Origin: Aquabacterium commune
GTDB taxonomy: Bacteria > Pseudomonadota > Gammaproteobacteria > Burkholderiales > Burkholderiaceae_C
DNA length: 64,000 nucleotides
Assembly: GCF_004362855.1 (NCBI RefSeq)
Contig: NZ_SNXW01000008.1
Location: 1-64,000 of the forward strand
Reading direction: 5' to 3'
The translations under genes were made by a program, and so were the position numbers. Under the pieces are notes generated by a model, which had not been told where the DNA came from, made no database searches, and was given only the letters and a program-made list of their open reading frames with translations. This document shows positions 19,582 through 30,446 of this stretch, piece by piece (positions within the stretch are counted from its first letter, which is position 1; each line of letters opens with the position of its first letter).

Positions 19582-21963
19582 ATGACCGCGGCACCCCTCG
19601 CCCCGCCCTCTCAGCCCACGGCGCCAACTTCGATCCGCCAACGCGGACCGAGGCCCAGCCGTCGCTATTGGCTGATGCTCCTTCCCCTGGTCGTCAGCGT
19701 GATGGCCCTGGCGTTCATGGATTTCAACCTGCGTCGCCAGGAAGCTGCCGTGTTGGCCGCCGAGTTCGACACCCATGCCGAGAAGCTGAACGAACGCCTG
19801 CGCGAGCGCATCCGCACCCATGACGAAATCCTGCGCGGTGCGGCCGGGTTGTTCATGTCGTCCAGCCGGGTGACGCGCCAGGAGTGGCACAGCTACGTGT
19901 CTGCGTTGGGTCTGGAAGAGGGGCACGTGGGCATCCAGGGTTTGGGCTTTGCGCAGCGCATTCCACCGCAGCGCCTGAATGGCCACGTCCAGTCGGTGCG
20001 CGCAGAGGGCTTTCCGGACTACGAGGTCACGCCGCTGGGGGTGCGCGATGACTACAGCGCCATCGTTTACCTGGAGCCCTTCTATGGACGCAACTTGCGC
20101 GCCTTCGGCTTCGACATGATGTCCGAGTCGGTGCGGCGCGAGGCCATGCTGCGCGCGCGCGACTCGGCCGAGATCGCCTACAGCGGGCGGGTCAGGCTCA
20201 AGCAGGAAAGCACGGTCGATGTGCAGGCGGGCGTGCTGTCCTACCTGCCGGTGTACCGCCATGGGACGAAGCCGCGCAGTGTGGCGCAACGCCGGGCCGA
20301 CCTGCTGGGCTGGGTCTATGCGCCCTTCCGGATGCGGGACATGGTGTCCACCGTGCTGCAAGACGACCTCAAGACGGTGCGGGTGTGCGTGAGTGACGTG
20401 AGTGATCAGGGTGTGCAGGACTTGCTGTTCGACAGCCACGAGGGCCATGCTGCACCCAAAACCCGCGGTGCCATGGACCTGAAGGTGAGCCTGCCCCTGC
20501 AGGTCGGCGGGCGCACCTGGCACGTGCAGTACGAGCCCCTGGCCAGCTACCCCTTGTCCGATCGCCGCATCTACCGTGCGCTGGCCATGGTGGGCGTGGC
20601 GCTGACGGGGGTGATGCTGTGCGCGCTGACCTGGGTGCTGCTCTTCACGCGCCAGCGCGCCAACGCGATGGCGCACGACCTGGCGGCCACCATCTCGGAA
20701 GGCGAGGAGCGCTTCCGCCTGATGGTCGAGGGCGTCAAGGACTACGCCATCCTGATGCTGGACGACCGCGGCATGGTCATGACTTGGAACGCCGGGGCCG
20801 CCCGCATCAAGGGCTGGCAGGCCGAGGAAATCATCGGCCAGCACTTCGGGCGCTTTTACACCGAGAAAGACCGCGAGGCCGGCGTGCCCGAGCAGGCGCT
20901 GGCCACGGCCCTGATCACCGGCCAGTACCGCGAGGAAGGCTGGCGCGTGCGCAAGAACGGCACGGTGTTCCGCGCCAGCGTGCTGATCACGGCCATGCGC
21001 GACGCCCAGGGCCACGTCAAGGGCTTTGCCAAGGTCACGCGCGACATCACGGCCCACCACGAACAGGAAGAGCGCCTGCGCCTGGCCGCCACCGTGTTCC
21101 GCTCGACGCAGGAGGGCGTGGCCATCACCGATGCCGACGGCCGCGTGCTGGTCGTCAACCCGGCCTTCGAGCGCGTCACCGAGTACACCGAGGCCGAGGT
21201 CAAGCGGCGCAAGCTGAGCCTGTTGGCCTCAGGCCGCCACGACCGCGACTTCTTCCAGAACCTGTGGCGCGACATCACCGAGTTCGGCAGTTGGCAAGGC
21301 GAGATCTGGAACCGCCGCAAGGGCGGTGAAATCTACCCGGGCTGGTTGACCATCAGCGCGGTGCGCGACGAGGGCGGCCAGATCGTCAACTTCGTGGGCG
21401 TGTTCACCGACATCACGCGCATCGCCCATGCCGAAACGCAGATGGAGCACCTGGCCCACCACGACGCGCTGACCGACCTGCCCAACCGCTTGCTGCTGCA
21501 CTCGCGCCTGGCGCACACGCTGGAGCGCGCGCACCGCACCGAACGCATCTGCGCCGTGATGTTCCTGGACCTCGACCGCTTCAAGGCCGTCAACGACCAG
21601 TACGGCCACGAGGCTGGCGACGAACTGCTGAAGGCCGCGGCCCAGCGCCTGCGCCTGCACCTGCGAGAGAACGACACCGTGGCCCGCTTGGGCGGCGACG
21701 AGTTCGTCATCGTGCTGGAAGACCTGGCCAGCGTGGAGGGCGCCGAGGTGGTGGCCCGGGCCATCATCGAGCGTTTGCAGCAGCCCTTCCACTTGCCTGG
21801 CGGGCAGGACGCGCACATCGGTTGCAGCGTGGGCATCAGCGTCTTCCCCGACGACGGGCAGGACGGCGAAACCCTCATCCGCCACGCGGACGCGGCCCTT
21901 TACAAGGCCAAGGAGGCCGGTCGGGGGACGTGGCGGCTGTACCGCGGCGGGCGGGTGGGTTGA
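19582..21963 (+). CDS. Membrane diguanylate cyclase: CHASE-PAS-PAS-GGDEF
   Basis: The 793-residue inner-membrane protein has a first helix (YWLMLLPLVVSVMALAFMDF, ~35-54), a periplasmic CHASE domain (~80-290, with GLGFAQRIP and VTPLGVRDDYSAIVYLEPF), and a second helix (LAMVGVALTGVMLCALTWVLLF). Two PAS domains follow (first with MVMTWNAGAARIKGW; second with VNPAFERVTEYTEAE), the first ending in a PAC-like ITAMRDAQGHVKGFAKVTRD segment. The C-terminal GGDEF domain has an intact LGGDEF active site and an RxxD product-inhibition site (REND) just before it, so it should make cyclic di-GMP under feedback control. The CHASE ligand is unknown. ATG 19582 gives a short cytoplasmic tail before helix 1. 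It stands alone between convergent and divergent neighbours. Confidence 0.93.
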   Translation: MTAAPLAPPSQPTAPTSIRQRGPRPSRRYWLMLLPLVVSVMALAFMDFNLRRQEAAVLAAEFDTHAEKLNERLRERIRTHDEILRGAAGLFMSSSRVTRQEWHSYVSALGLEEGHVGIQGLGFAQRIPPQRLNGHVQSVRAEGFPDYEVTPLGVRDDYSAIVYLEPFYGRNLRAFGFDMMSESVRREAMLRARDSAEIAYSGRVRLKQESTVDVQAGVLSYLPVYRHGTKPRSVAQRRADLLGWVYAPFRMRDMVSTVLQDDLKTVRVCVSDVSDQGVQDLLFDSHEGHAAPKTRGAMDLKVSLPLQVGGRTWHVQYEPLASYPLSDRRIYRALAMVGVALTGVMLCALTWVLLFTRQRANAMAHDLAATISEGEERFRLMVEGVKDYAILMLDDRGMVMTWNAGAARIKGWQAEEIIGQHFGRFYTEKDREAGVPEQALATALITGQYREEGWRVRKNGTVFRASVLITAMRDAQGHVKGFAKVTRDITAHHEQEERLRLAATVFRSTQEGVAITDADGRVLVVNPAFERVTEYTEAEVKRRKLSLLASGRHDRDFFQNLWRDITEFGSWQGEIWNRRKGGEIYPGWLTISAVRDEGGQIVNFVGVFTDITRIAHAETQMEHLAHHDALTDLPNRLLLHSRLAHTLERAHRTERICAVMFLDLDRFKAVNDQYGHEAGDELLKAAAQRLRLHLRENDTVARLGGDEFVIVLEDLASVEGAEVVARAIIERLQQPFHLPGGQDAHIGCSVGISVFPDDGQDGETLIRHADAALYKAKEAGRGTWRLYRGGRVG

Positions 21964-21977
21964 GGGCTGGGCTGAGC

Positions 21978-22862
21978 TCAGGCGGCGACGCCGTGTGCCG
22001 ACGCGGCTTTTAAGCCCAGCATGGCACGCGCCTCTGCGGGCGATGCCACCTCGCGGCCGGCGCGGCGTGCGCAGGCGGCCAGGGCTTCGATGAGCTGGCC
22101 GTTGCCCGAGGTGCGCTCGCCACCGGGCAGGTAGAAGGTGTCTTCCACGCCGGTGCGCAGCATGCCGCCGAGGTCCGCGGTGGCCTGGTGCACGGCCCAG
22201 ATTTCTTCGCGGCCGATCAGCGTGGTCTGCCAGACGGTGTCCGGCTTGCGGTACTTGACCAGCAGCTTGAGCAGGTCGGCGTCCACCGGCATGCCGGAGG
22301 CCACGCCCATGACGAAGTTGTACTCGAGGTGATCGGCGATGCCGGCCTTCTGGTACATCTCGACCGAGCGCACGATGCCCACGTCGAAGCACTCGAACTC
22401 GGGGCGCGTGCCCGTTTCGTTCATCACCGCGATCATGGCCGTGACCTTGTCCACCTGGTTGTCGAACAGCATCGGCGGCCAGGCCCACTGGCCGTTGTCC
22501 TTGATCTTGAGGTAGTTCAGGCTGCCGGCATTGCAGGCCGCGATTTCCGGGCGCACGGCGCGGATGCAGTCGCTCGGGCCGGAGATGTCGGGGCCGACCA
22601 CGCCGGTGGTCAGGTTGATGATGACGCCCGGGCAGGCGGCGCGGATGGCGGTGTCGATCTCGCTGGCCACGGCCGGGTCCCAGCTGGGGAAGCGGCCCAT
22701 GCCGGGCTCCTGGCGGCGCAGGTGCACGTGCATGATGGAGGCGCCCGCGTCGAAGGCTTCGCGCGCGGCGGCGGCCATCTGGGCGGCGGTCACGGGCACG
22801 GGGTGTTGCGCCGGGTCGGTGAGCACGCCGGTGAGCGCGCAGGTCAGGATGGCCTTGTCCAT
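21978..22862 (-). CDS. BKACE-family beta-keto acid cleavage enzyme (DUF849)
   Basis: The 294-residue TIM-barrel protein is of the 3-keto-5-aminohexanoate cleavage (Kce/BKACE) family, which condenses a beta-keto acid with acetyl-CoA and releases acetoacetate plus a new acyl-CoA. Zinc ligands His45 and His47 are in ASIMHVHLR; the third is expected to be Glu in RTGVEDTFYL. Other family landmarks are NLTTGVVGPD, NAGSLNYL and FECFDVGIVRS. It starts 1 nt after the biotin carboxylase stop, so translation is almost certainly coupled to the upstream carboxylase operon. Comparable leucine (liu) operons end with HMG-CoA lyase, so this gene may take that cleavage role. The substrate is not known. Confidence 0.9.
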   Translation of the reverse strand: MDKAILTCALTGVLTDPAQHPVPVTAAQMAAAAREAFDAGASIMHVHLRRQEPGMGRFPSWDPAVASEIDTAIRAACPGVIINLTTGVVGPDISGPSDCIRAVRPEIAACNAGSLNYLKIKDNGQWAWPPMLFDNQVDKVTAMIAVMNETGTRPEFECFDVGIVRSVEMYQKAGIADHLEYNFVMGVASGMPVDADLLKLLVKYRKPDTVWQTTLIGREEIWAVHQATADLGGMLRTGVEDTFYLPGGERTSGNGQLIEALAACARRAGREVASPAEARAMLGLKAASAHGVAA

Positions 22863-22863
22863 G

Positions 22864-24873
<2,010 letters not shown>

Positions 24874-24880
24874 GTCGTGG

Positions 24881-25708
24881 TCAGCCTTCTTGCGGAACCC
24901 ACTGGGGTTTGCGCTTTTGCATGAATGCGCCTGTGCCCTCCTGGCCTTCCTCGCTCAGCACCGCGCGGGCGAACAGGGCCGCGGCGTCGTTGATGAGCTG
25001 CTCGGGCGGGGTCAGTCGGGCGTGCGACAGCAGGTTCTTGGTGGCCGCGATGGCCTGGGGGCCGCACGCCAGGACGCTGGCCAGCGTGCGCTGCAGGGCC
25101 GCGTCCAGCGCGGCGGCATCGCCATGCACCTCGTGCACCAGTCGGATCGTCAGGGCCTCGGCCGCGCCGACCTTGGCACCGGTCACGGCCAGGCGCTTGG
25201 CCTCGGCGTAGCCCAGGCGCTCGACCAGGAAGGGCGCGATCTGCGCGGGGATCAGCCCCAACGAGGTTTCGGGCAGGCGAAAGCTCACGGTGTCCAGCGC
25301 CAGGCTCACGTCCGACACACAGGCCAGGCCGAAGCCGCCGCCCATCACCGTGCCTTCCAGCACCGTGACGATGGGCAGCGGGCTGCGCGCGTAGGCCAGG
25401 CACAGGTGCCCGAACGCCGCGTTGGTGACGGCCACCGGGTTGGGGTCCGCCGGCTGCGCGTCGGCCTGTTGCTGGGCCAGCTTCATGCGCGCCTGCGCCA
25501 TGTCCGAGATGTCGCCGCCCGCGCAGAAGTGCCCCCCGGCGCCGCGCAGCACGATGGCGCGCACGGCCGGGTCCTGCTCGGCGGCCTGCAGGGCCTGCAA
25601 CAGTTCGTTGACCATGGCCAGCGACATGGCGTTGCGCACCTCGGGCCGGTTCAGCGTGAGGGTGCAGACGCCGCGCTCGGTGCGGACTTGGAGGGTGGTG
25701 TGGGTCAT
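24881..25708 (-). CDS. Enoyl-CoA hydratase/isomerase family protein
   Basis: The 275-residue crotonase-fold protein has the CoA-binding and oxyanion segments AGGHFCAGGDISDM and EGTVMGGGFGLACVSDVSLA, and FRLPETSLGLIPAQI, where the second glutamate of the catalytic pair is kept (PE). The position equivalent to the first catalytic glutamate is in GGGFGLA, with Gly rather than Glu. Hydratases of the LiuC/AtuE type, which add water to glutaconyl-CoA derivatives, are the expected role given the flanking carboxylase genes. It lies 16 bp after the acyl-CoA dehydrogenase and 7 bp before the biotin carboxylase, within the same operon. Confidence 0.9.
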   Translation of the reverse strand: MTHTTLQVRTERGVCTLTLNRPEVRNAMSLAMVNELLQALQAAEQDPAVRAIVLRGAGGHFCAGGDISDMAQARMKLAQQQADAQPADPNPVAVTNAAFGHLCLAYARSPLPIVTVLEGTVMGGGFGLACVSDVSLALDTVSFRLPETSLGLIPAQIAPFLVERLGYAEAKRLAVTGAKVGAAEALTIRLVHEVHGDAAALDAALQRTLASVLACGPQAIAATKNLLSHARLTPPEQLINDAAALFARAVLSEEGQEGTGAFMQKRKPQWVPQEG

Positions 25709-25724
25709 GGCGTGGCGCGCAGGT

Positions 25725-26879
25725 TCAACGGGCCTTCTTGGGCAGCGTGCCCTCGAACTTGCAGATGATGCCCAGCATGATTTCGTCGGCGCCACCGCCG
25801 ATCGAGACCAGGCGGCCATCGCGGTAGGCCTGCGAGACGGGGTTGTCGTAGGTGAAACCCATGCCGCCCCAGTACTGCAGGCAGCTGTCGGCCACTTCGC
25901 GGATCAGGCGGCCGCACTTGAGCTTGGCCATCGAGGCCATGCGCGTGACGTCGGCACCGCCCACGTAGTCGTCCACCGCGCGGTACACCAACGAGCGCAG
26001 CAGCTCGACCTCGGTGCGCAGCTCGGCCAGGCGGAAATGGATGACCTGGTTGTTGATCAGGGGCTGGCCGAAGGTGTGGCGCTCCTTGCAGTACTCGATG
26101 GTCACGTCGATGAGCTTGTCCAGCATCTTCAGCGAGTTGGCCGCACCGTACAGGCGCTCCTCCTGGAACTGGATCATCTGCATCATGAAGCCGGTGCCTT
26201 CGGTGCCGATGAGGTTGCGGCGCGGCACGCGCACGTTGTCGAAGAAGATCTGTGCCGTGTCCGACGAGTTCATGCCGATCTTCTTGATCTTCTGCGTGGT
26301 GATGCCCTTGGCGTCCATCGGCACGATGATCAGCGACTTGTTGCTGTGCACCGGTCCTTCGGACGTGTTGGCCAGCAGGCAGCACCAGTCGGCTTGCGTG
26401 GCGTTGGTGATCCACATCTTGCTGCCGTTGATGACGTAGTCGTCACCGTCATGCCGGGCCGTGGTTTTCAGCGCGGCCACGTCCGAACCGCCACCGGCTT
26501 CCGACACGCCGATGCAGCCGACCATGTCGCCCGCGATGGCCGGGGCCAGGTACTCTTTTTTGAGCTCGTCCGAGCCGAAGCGGTGCAGGGCGGGGGTGCA
26601 CATGTCGGTCTGCACGCCAATGGCCATGGGCACGCCGCCGCAGGGGATGGCGCCCAGCTCTTCGGCCACCACCATCGAGTACGAGAAGTCCAGGCCCATG
26701 CCGCCGTAGGCCGTGTCGTACTTGACGCCCAGCAGGCCGAGGGCGCCCATCTTCTTGAAGACCTCGTGGGCCGGGAAGATCTCAGCGGCTTCCCATTCCT
26801 TGACGTGCGGGTTGATCTCTTGCTCGCAGAAACGCTTGACGGTCTCGGCCAGGGCGCGGTGTTCGGCGGTGAATTGCAT
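25725..26879 (-). CDS. Acyl-CoA dehydrogenase, citronellyl-/isovaleryl-CoA type
   Basis: The 384-residue flavoenzyme has the segments FTAEHRALAETVKRFCEQEI, YGGMGLDFSYSMVVAEELG, GGVPMAIGVQTDM, SEAGGGSDVAALKT and the flavin/CoA loop GSKMWITNATQADWCCLL. The MCAD-type catalytic Glu (Y-E-G) is replaced: the C-terminal motif reads GGGADEIML. A Glu is present in FQEERLYGAANS, the position used by isovaleryl- and long-chain acyl-CoA dehydrogenases, so it should be catalytically competent. The GVPMAIGVQTDM segment resembles AtuD-like citronellyl-CoA dehydrogenases. It sits between the carboxyltransferase and the hydratase, the place of atuD in the atu operon; in liu operons the dehydrogenase comes before the carboxyltransferase. 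Confidence 0.92.
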   Translation of the reverse strand: MQFTAEHRALAETVKRFCEQEINPHVKEWEAAEIFPAHEVFKKMGALGLLGVKYDTAYGGMGLDFSYSMVVAEELGAIPCGGVPMAIGVQTDMCTPALHRFGSDELKKEYLAPAIAGDMVGCIGVSEAGGGSDVAALKTTARHDGDDYVINGSKMWITNATQADWCCLLANTSEGPVHSNKSLIIVPMDAKGITTQKIKKIGMNSSDTAQIFFDNVRVPRRNLIGTEGTGFMMQMIQFQEERLYGAANSLKMLDKLIDVTIEYCKERHTFGQPLINNQVIHFRLAELRTEVELLRSLVYRAVDDYVGGADVTRMASMAKLKCGRLIREVADSCLQYWGGMGFTYDNPVSQAYRDGRLVSIGGGADEIMLGIICKFEGTLPKKAR

Positions 26880-26932
26880 GGGGTGTCTCCTCGGGTGTCG
26901 GTGGTCTGGTCGTGTGGGGCTGCGTGCAGCGC

Positions 26933-28558
26933 TCAGAAGCGCGCCACGCCAAAGGTGTTGGAGCGCAGCTGGCGCTTTTCGGCGTCGCGGGCCAGGTCCA
27001 GGCACAGCGAGAGCACACGGCGGGTGTCGCGCGGGTCGATGACGCCGTCGTCCCACAAGCGTGCGGTGCCGAACAGCACGTTGGATTCGGCGTCCAGGCG
27101 CTTCTTGATCTCGTTGGACATGCCTTCGAGCATCGCGTCGTTGACGGGCATGCCGGCGCGTTCCATCTTGCCGCGCGTGACGATCTCCATCACCTTCGCG
27201 GCCTGGGCGCCGCCCATCACGGCGGTGCGCGCCGAGGGCCAGCTGAAGATGAAGCGCGGGTCGAACCCACGCCCGCACATGCCGTAGTTGCCCGCACCAA
27301 AGGAGCCGTTGAGCGTGACGGTGAACTTCGGCACGCGCGCATTGGCCACGGCCTGGATCATCTTGGAACCGTGCTTGATGGCGCCGCCGTGTTCGGCCGC
27401 CGCGCCCACCATGTAGCCGGTCGTGTTCTGCAGGAAGACCAGCGGCGTGCCGGACTGGTCGCACAGCTGGATGAACTGCGCCGCCTTGGTCGAGCCCTGC
27501 GGCTGGATCGGGCCGTTGTTGCCGATGATGCCGACCAGGTGGCCGTGGATGCGGGCGTGGCCGCACAGCGTCTCGCTGCCGTAGTTGGCCTTGAACTCCA
27601 GGAAGTCGGAGCCATCGACGATGCGCGCGATGACCTCGCGGCTGTCGAAGGGCTCGCGGTCGTCGGCCGGGATGCAACCCATCAGCTCTTCTTCGGCGTA
27701 CAGCGGGGGCGCCACGTGGGCGGCGGGCTCGCGCACCGCGTCCCCCACCTTGTCCCAGTTCAGCTTGTCCACCAGCTCGCGCGTCAGGGCGATGGCGTGG
27801 GCGTCGTTGTCGGCCAGGTACTCGCCCAGGCCGGTCACGCTGGCGTGCATCTCGGCGCCGCCCAGGTCTTCGTCGGTGGCGTCTTCGCCGATGGCGGCCT
27901 TCACCAGCGGCGGGCCGGCCAGGTAGATGCTGCTGCGGCCCTTGACCAGCACCACGTAGTCCGACAGGCCGGGCAGGTAGGCGCCACCGGCGGTGCTGGA
28001 GCCGTGCACCACCGCGATCTGCGGGATGCCCATGGCCGACATGCGCGCCTGGTTGGCGAAGCTCTTGCCGCCTTCCACGAAGATGTCGGCCTGGTACATG
28101 AGGTTGGCGCCGCCGCTCTCGACCAGGCCGATGAGGGGCAGCTTGTTCTCGCGGGCGATCTCTTGCGCGCGCAGCGCCTTCTTCAAGCCCATGGGCGAGA
28201 CCGTGCCGCCTTTGAGCGCCGAGTCCGAGGCCGTGACCAGGCAGCGCTTGCCGGCCACCACGCCGATGCCGATGACGGTGCCGCCGCCCAGCACGCTTTT
28301 CTTGCCGTCGTCGTCGTGCATGCCGAGGCCGGCCAGGGTGGACAGCTCCAGGAAGGGCGTGCCGCGGTCGATCAGGCGGGCGACGCGCTCGCGGGGCAGC
28401 AACTGGCCGCGCTGGTCGAACTTGGGGCGTTTCTCGGCCGAGCCGTCGCGCACCAGGGCTTCGAGGGCGCGCACCTGCTCCAGGCGCTCGTGCATGCGGG
28501 CGGCGTTGGTCTGGAAGGGCGCCGACTTGGGCGTGAGGGCGGAGCGCAGGGCTGGCAT
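26933..28558 (-). CDS. Acyl-CoA carboxylase beta subunit (carboxyltransferase), MCC/GCC type
   Basis: The 541-residue carboxyltransferase transfers CO2 from biotin to the gamma-methyl of a branched enoyl-CoA. Landmarks are the N-domain LPLIGLVESGGANLMYQADIFVEGG and GGAYLPGLSDYVVLVKG, and the C-domain VGIIGNNGPIQPQGSTKAAQFI, TGYMVGAAAEHGG, KHGSKMIQAVANARVPKFTV, GSFGAGNYGMCGRGFDPRF and VMGGAQAAKVME. KHGSKMIQAV and the SARTAVMGGAQAA block look nearer to AtuC (geranyl-CoA carboxylase) than to LiuB, but my recall cannot settle substrate. ATG 28558 puts the start 32 bp from the -10 of the promoter at 28590-28618. It is first gene of a five-gene operon; partner alpha subunit is at 22864. Confidence 0.93.
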   Translation of the reverse strand: MPALRSALTPKSAPFQTNAARMHERLEQVRALEALVRDGSAEKRPKFDQRGQLLPRERVARLIDRGTPFLELSTLAGLGMHDDDGKKSVLGGGTVIGIGVVAGKRCLVTASDSALKGGTVSPMGLKKALRAQEIARENKLPLIGLVESGGANLMYQADIFVEGGKSFANQARMSAMGIPQIAVVHGSSTAGGAYLPGLSDYVVLVKGRSSIYLAGPPLVKAAIGEDATDEDLGGAEMHASVTGLGEYLADNDAHAIALTRELVDKLNWDKVGDAVREPAAHVAPPLYAEEELMGCIPADDREPFDSREVIARIVDGSDFLEFKANYGSETLCGHARIHGHLVGIIGNNGPIQPQGSTKAAQFIQLCDQSGTPLVFLQNTTGYMVGAAAEHGGAIKHGSKMIQAVANARVPKFTVTLNGSFGAGNYGMCGRGFDPRFIFSWPSARTAVMGGAQAAKVMEIVTRGKMERAGMPVNDAMLEGMSNEIKKRLDAESNVLFGTARLWDDGVIDPRDTRRVLSLCLDLARDAEKRQLRSNTFGVARF

Positions 28559-28589
28559 CTTGAGGCGGGTCCTTGGGTGAGGCCTTGCC

Positions 28590-28618
28590 ACTGTAGTGGT
28601 GCTTGACGTTAACGTCAA
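28590..28618 (-). promoter_or_regulatory. Promoter with MerR-type palindromic operator for the carboxylase operon
   Basis: A perfect 16-bp palindrome TTGACGTTAACGTCAA occupies 28603-28618. On the minus strand its first six bases form a -35 (TTGACG, 28618-28613), followed 17 bp later by TACAGT (28595-28590), a plausible -10. The operator therefore overlaps the -35 and spacer, where MerR-family regulators bind. It lies between the carboxyltransferase and the divergent MerR gene. A nearly identical copy is at 34949-34962. Confidence 0.85.
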
Positions 28619-28812
28619 CAAGATGCTGATTGGGTGAACTACCTATGTGAAGGGGCAGGCGTCGCCCTTAGCCTTTCACGAGGTCATGGCATGACGGCGC
28701 ATGGCCCCTCCGCTGGCGTTCGTGACTTACCATGCGCGTCAGGCAAATGACGGCACCCCGCGACAGGGGCAAGCCGTGCTCACAGGACAAAGCACGAAGC
28801 ACGAGGCAAGCA

Positions 28813-29319
28813 GTGAAATCGAAAGCAGAACAAGGGTTGGGCAAGGATGCCGGTGTGGCGGGTGACGTGCCAGTGAACCTCCCGCCCTCCTGGGCCCTGG
28901 AAGACCACGACGAGCGCGACACCGACGCGCTCATGGGCATCGCCGAGGTGTGCGAGCTCTACAAGGTGTCGCCGCGCGCCCTGCGCTTCTACGAAACCAA
29001 GGGCCTGCTGGCGCCGCGCCGCATCAACGGCACCCGCGTCTACAACCAGGTGGACCGCGCCCGGCTGATGCGCATCCTGCGGGCCAAGTCGCTGGGCTCG
29101 CCGCTGTCCGAGATCAAGCACTACCTGGACATGTACGGCCAGCACGGCGAAGGCCGCATCCAGCAGCTGACCTACGTGATCGAGAAAACCGATGCGGCGA
29201 TTGCCGAGCTGGAAGCCAAGCGCGCCCAGATCGAGGCCTCCCTGGCCGAGCTGCGCCTCATCAACGCGCGCAGCCGCGAAAGCCTGGCGGCCAAGCGGCC
29301 GAAGGACGCGGCGGCCTGA
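28813..29319 (+). CDS. MerR-family regulator (LiuR/AtuR-like role), divergent from carboxylase operon
   Basis: The regulator has an N-terminal winged HTH (LMGIAEVCELYKVSPRALRF then YETKGLLAPRRINGTRVYNQVD), a coupling helix and a coiled coil (IEKTDAAIAELEAKRAQIEAS). No cysteine cluster or large effector domain is present, as in LiuR-type MerR proteins that respond to acyl-CoA-level signals and control branched-chain acyl-CoA catabolism. Start is uncertain: GTG 28813 (168 residues) is listed, but ATG 28732 or 28747 would lengthen a poorly conserved lead of ~30-60 residues. The gene lies beside the palindrome TTGACGTTAACGTCAA, its likely site. A second site upstream of the operon at 35148 suggests wider control. 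Confidence 0.88.
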   Translation: MKSKAEQGLGKDAGVAGDVPVNLPPSWALEDHDERDTDALMGIAEVCELYKVSPRALRFYETKGLLAPRRINGTRVYNQVDRARLMRILRAKSLGSPLSEIKHYLDMYGQHGEGRIQQLTYVIEKTDAAIAELEAKRAQIEASLAELRLINARSRESLAAKRPKDAAA

Positions 29320-29343
29320 CCGTTGCCAGGGCGCCGTCCGGCC

Positions 29344-30045
29344 TCAGGCCCGCATGCCCACGAACATCTTCCAACGGCGCTCGTTCTGCTTTTTGGCCTG
29401 GTAGAGCGCCTGGTCGGCGTGGCCCATCAGGGTGCGCACGCTGGTGATGTGGTTGGCGTAGGCGGCCAGGCCGATCGACACGCCCACACCGACCTCGTCG
29501 CCGCTGCCCAGCGTGATGGGCTGGGACACCGCCTTGACGATGCGCCGCGCCAGCGCCTTGGCCGCATCGTCGCTGCCATCGCGCATGACGATGCCGAATT
29601 CGTCGCCCCCCAGGCGTGCCAGCACATCGCCCAGGCGCATCTGCTGCGTGATGCGTTGCGAGACCTCGCGCAGCACCTCGTCGCCCGCGGCGTGGCCAAA
29701 GCCATCGTTGATGGCCTTGAAGCCGTCCAGGTCGAGCAGCAGCAGGGTGAAGGGGTGGTCCATGCGCATGGCGTGGCCCAGCTCGGCGGTCAGGGCGCGC
29801 TCGAAGTGCACGCGGTTGCTCAGGCCGGTGAGGGCGTCGCTCAGGGCCAGGGTCTGCAGGCGTTGGCCGCGGCGTTCGCTTTCTTGCAGGGCCTGTTCCA
29901 GGGTCTGCAGATCGCGCTGGGCCTGCGCTTGCGCGGCCGGTGGCTGGTGGGCCGAGGCGCTCAGGGCGAGGGCGGACAGGCGCGCCAGGGCGTCGAAAGC
30001 GGGCTCGGACTGTGGCTCGTTGGCGGGGTGGACGTCAGACAGCAT
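29344..30045 (-). CDS. Cytoplasmic diguanylate cyclase (GGDEF)
   Basis: The 233-residue protein begins with an unstructured then helical lead (QAQAQRDLQTLEQALQESER, a likely coiled coil ~40-75) followed by a single GGDEF domain. The catalytic LGGDEF and the upstream inhibitory RxxD (RLGD) are intact, and DLDGFKAINDGFGHAAGD is canonical. No membrane segment or sensor domain is visible, so any input must act through the N-terminal coiled coil, for example by dimerisation. It converges with the MerR gene (24 bp between stops). A second, membrane-bound cyclase follows at 30422. Confidence 0.93.
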   Translation of the reverse strand: MLSDVHPANEPQSEPAFDALARLSALALSASAHQPPAAQAQAQRDLQTLEQALQESERRGQRLQTLALSDALTGLSNRVHFERALTAELGHAMRMDHPFTLLLLDLDGFKAINDGFGHAAGDEVLREVSQRITQQMRLGDVLARLGGDEFGIVMRDGSDDAAKALARRIVKAVSQPITLGSGDEVGVGVSIGLAAYANHITSVRTLMGHADQALYQAKKQNERRWKMFVGMRA

Positions 30046-30305
30046 GGCGTCAGGGGGGATCAGGGTGGGCACCTTTGTTTTATCGGCACGGCGCCGCGCA
30101 ACAACAGGGTGTTTTGGCCCCAGTTCGGGTGAACACGGTGCCAGGCCGACGGGCGCCCCCGCGATCGGGTGGTGGGCTTCACCCGGGGTTTGCCGCGCTT
30201 TGCCGCATGGCGCAAAGCGCGTCGGTGAATGCCCTGCGTTGCATGAATTCCGGTTCGGAGAAGATGAAGGCACGCGGATGTTCGCGCACCGGAAGGAGCA
30301 TGACG

Positions 30306-30446
30306 ATGAACCCCTCTCAAGCCACCACCCCCGAGCAACTCTTTGGTGCCTGCATGCACGCGGGCGGCTGGCCCAAGCTGGGCTGGCAAACCGTGGACAC
30401 CGCCGAGGAGGTCCAGACCTGCTACGACGACATCGTGCTGCTGTGA
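30306..30446 (+). CDS. Small protein of 46 residues, unknown function
   Basis: I do not recognise a family. The peptide is MNPSQATTPEQLFG followed by a Cys/Trp-rich middle (ACMHAGGWPKLGWQTVDTA) and a terminal helix-like acidic end (EEVQTCYDDIVLL). Evidence for coding: AAGGAG lies 8 bp before ATG 30306, wobble positions are strongly GC as in neighbours, and the frame ends in a proper TGA. An ATG at 30300 is in frame but too near the ribosome site. There is a ~250-bp gap upstream of it after the cyclase at 29344-30045, giving room for its own promoter. The last 25 bp overlap, tail to tail, the stop of the cyclase at 30422. Confidence 0.55.
   Translation: MNPSQATTPEQLFGACMHAGGWPKLGWQTVDTAEEVQTCYDDIVLL

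Noticed and set aside
21978..22862. HMG-CoA lyase identity for the last gene of the carboxylase operon
   Set aside because: The HVH zinc motif and overall pattern are of the BKACE (DUF849) family; HMG-CoA lyase signature motifs are missing.
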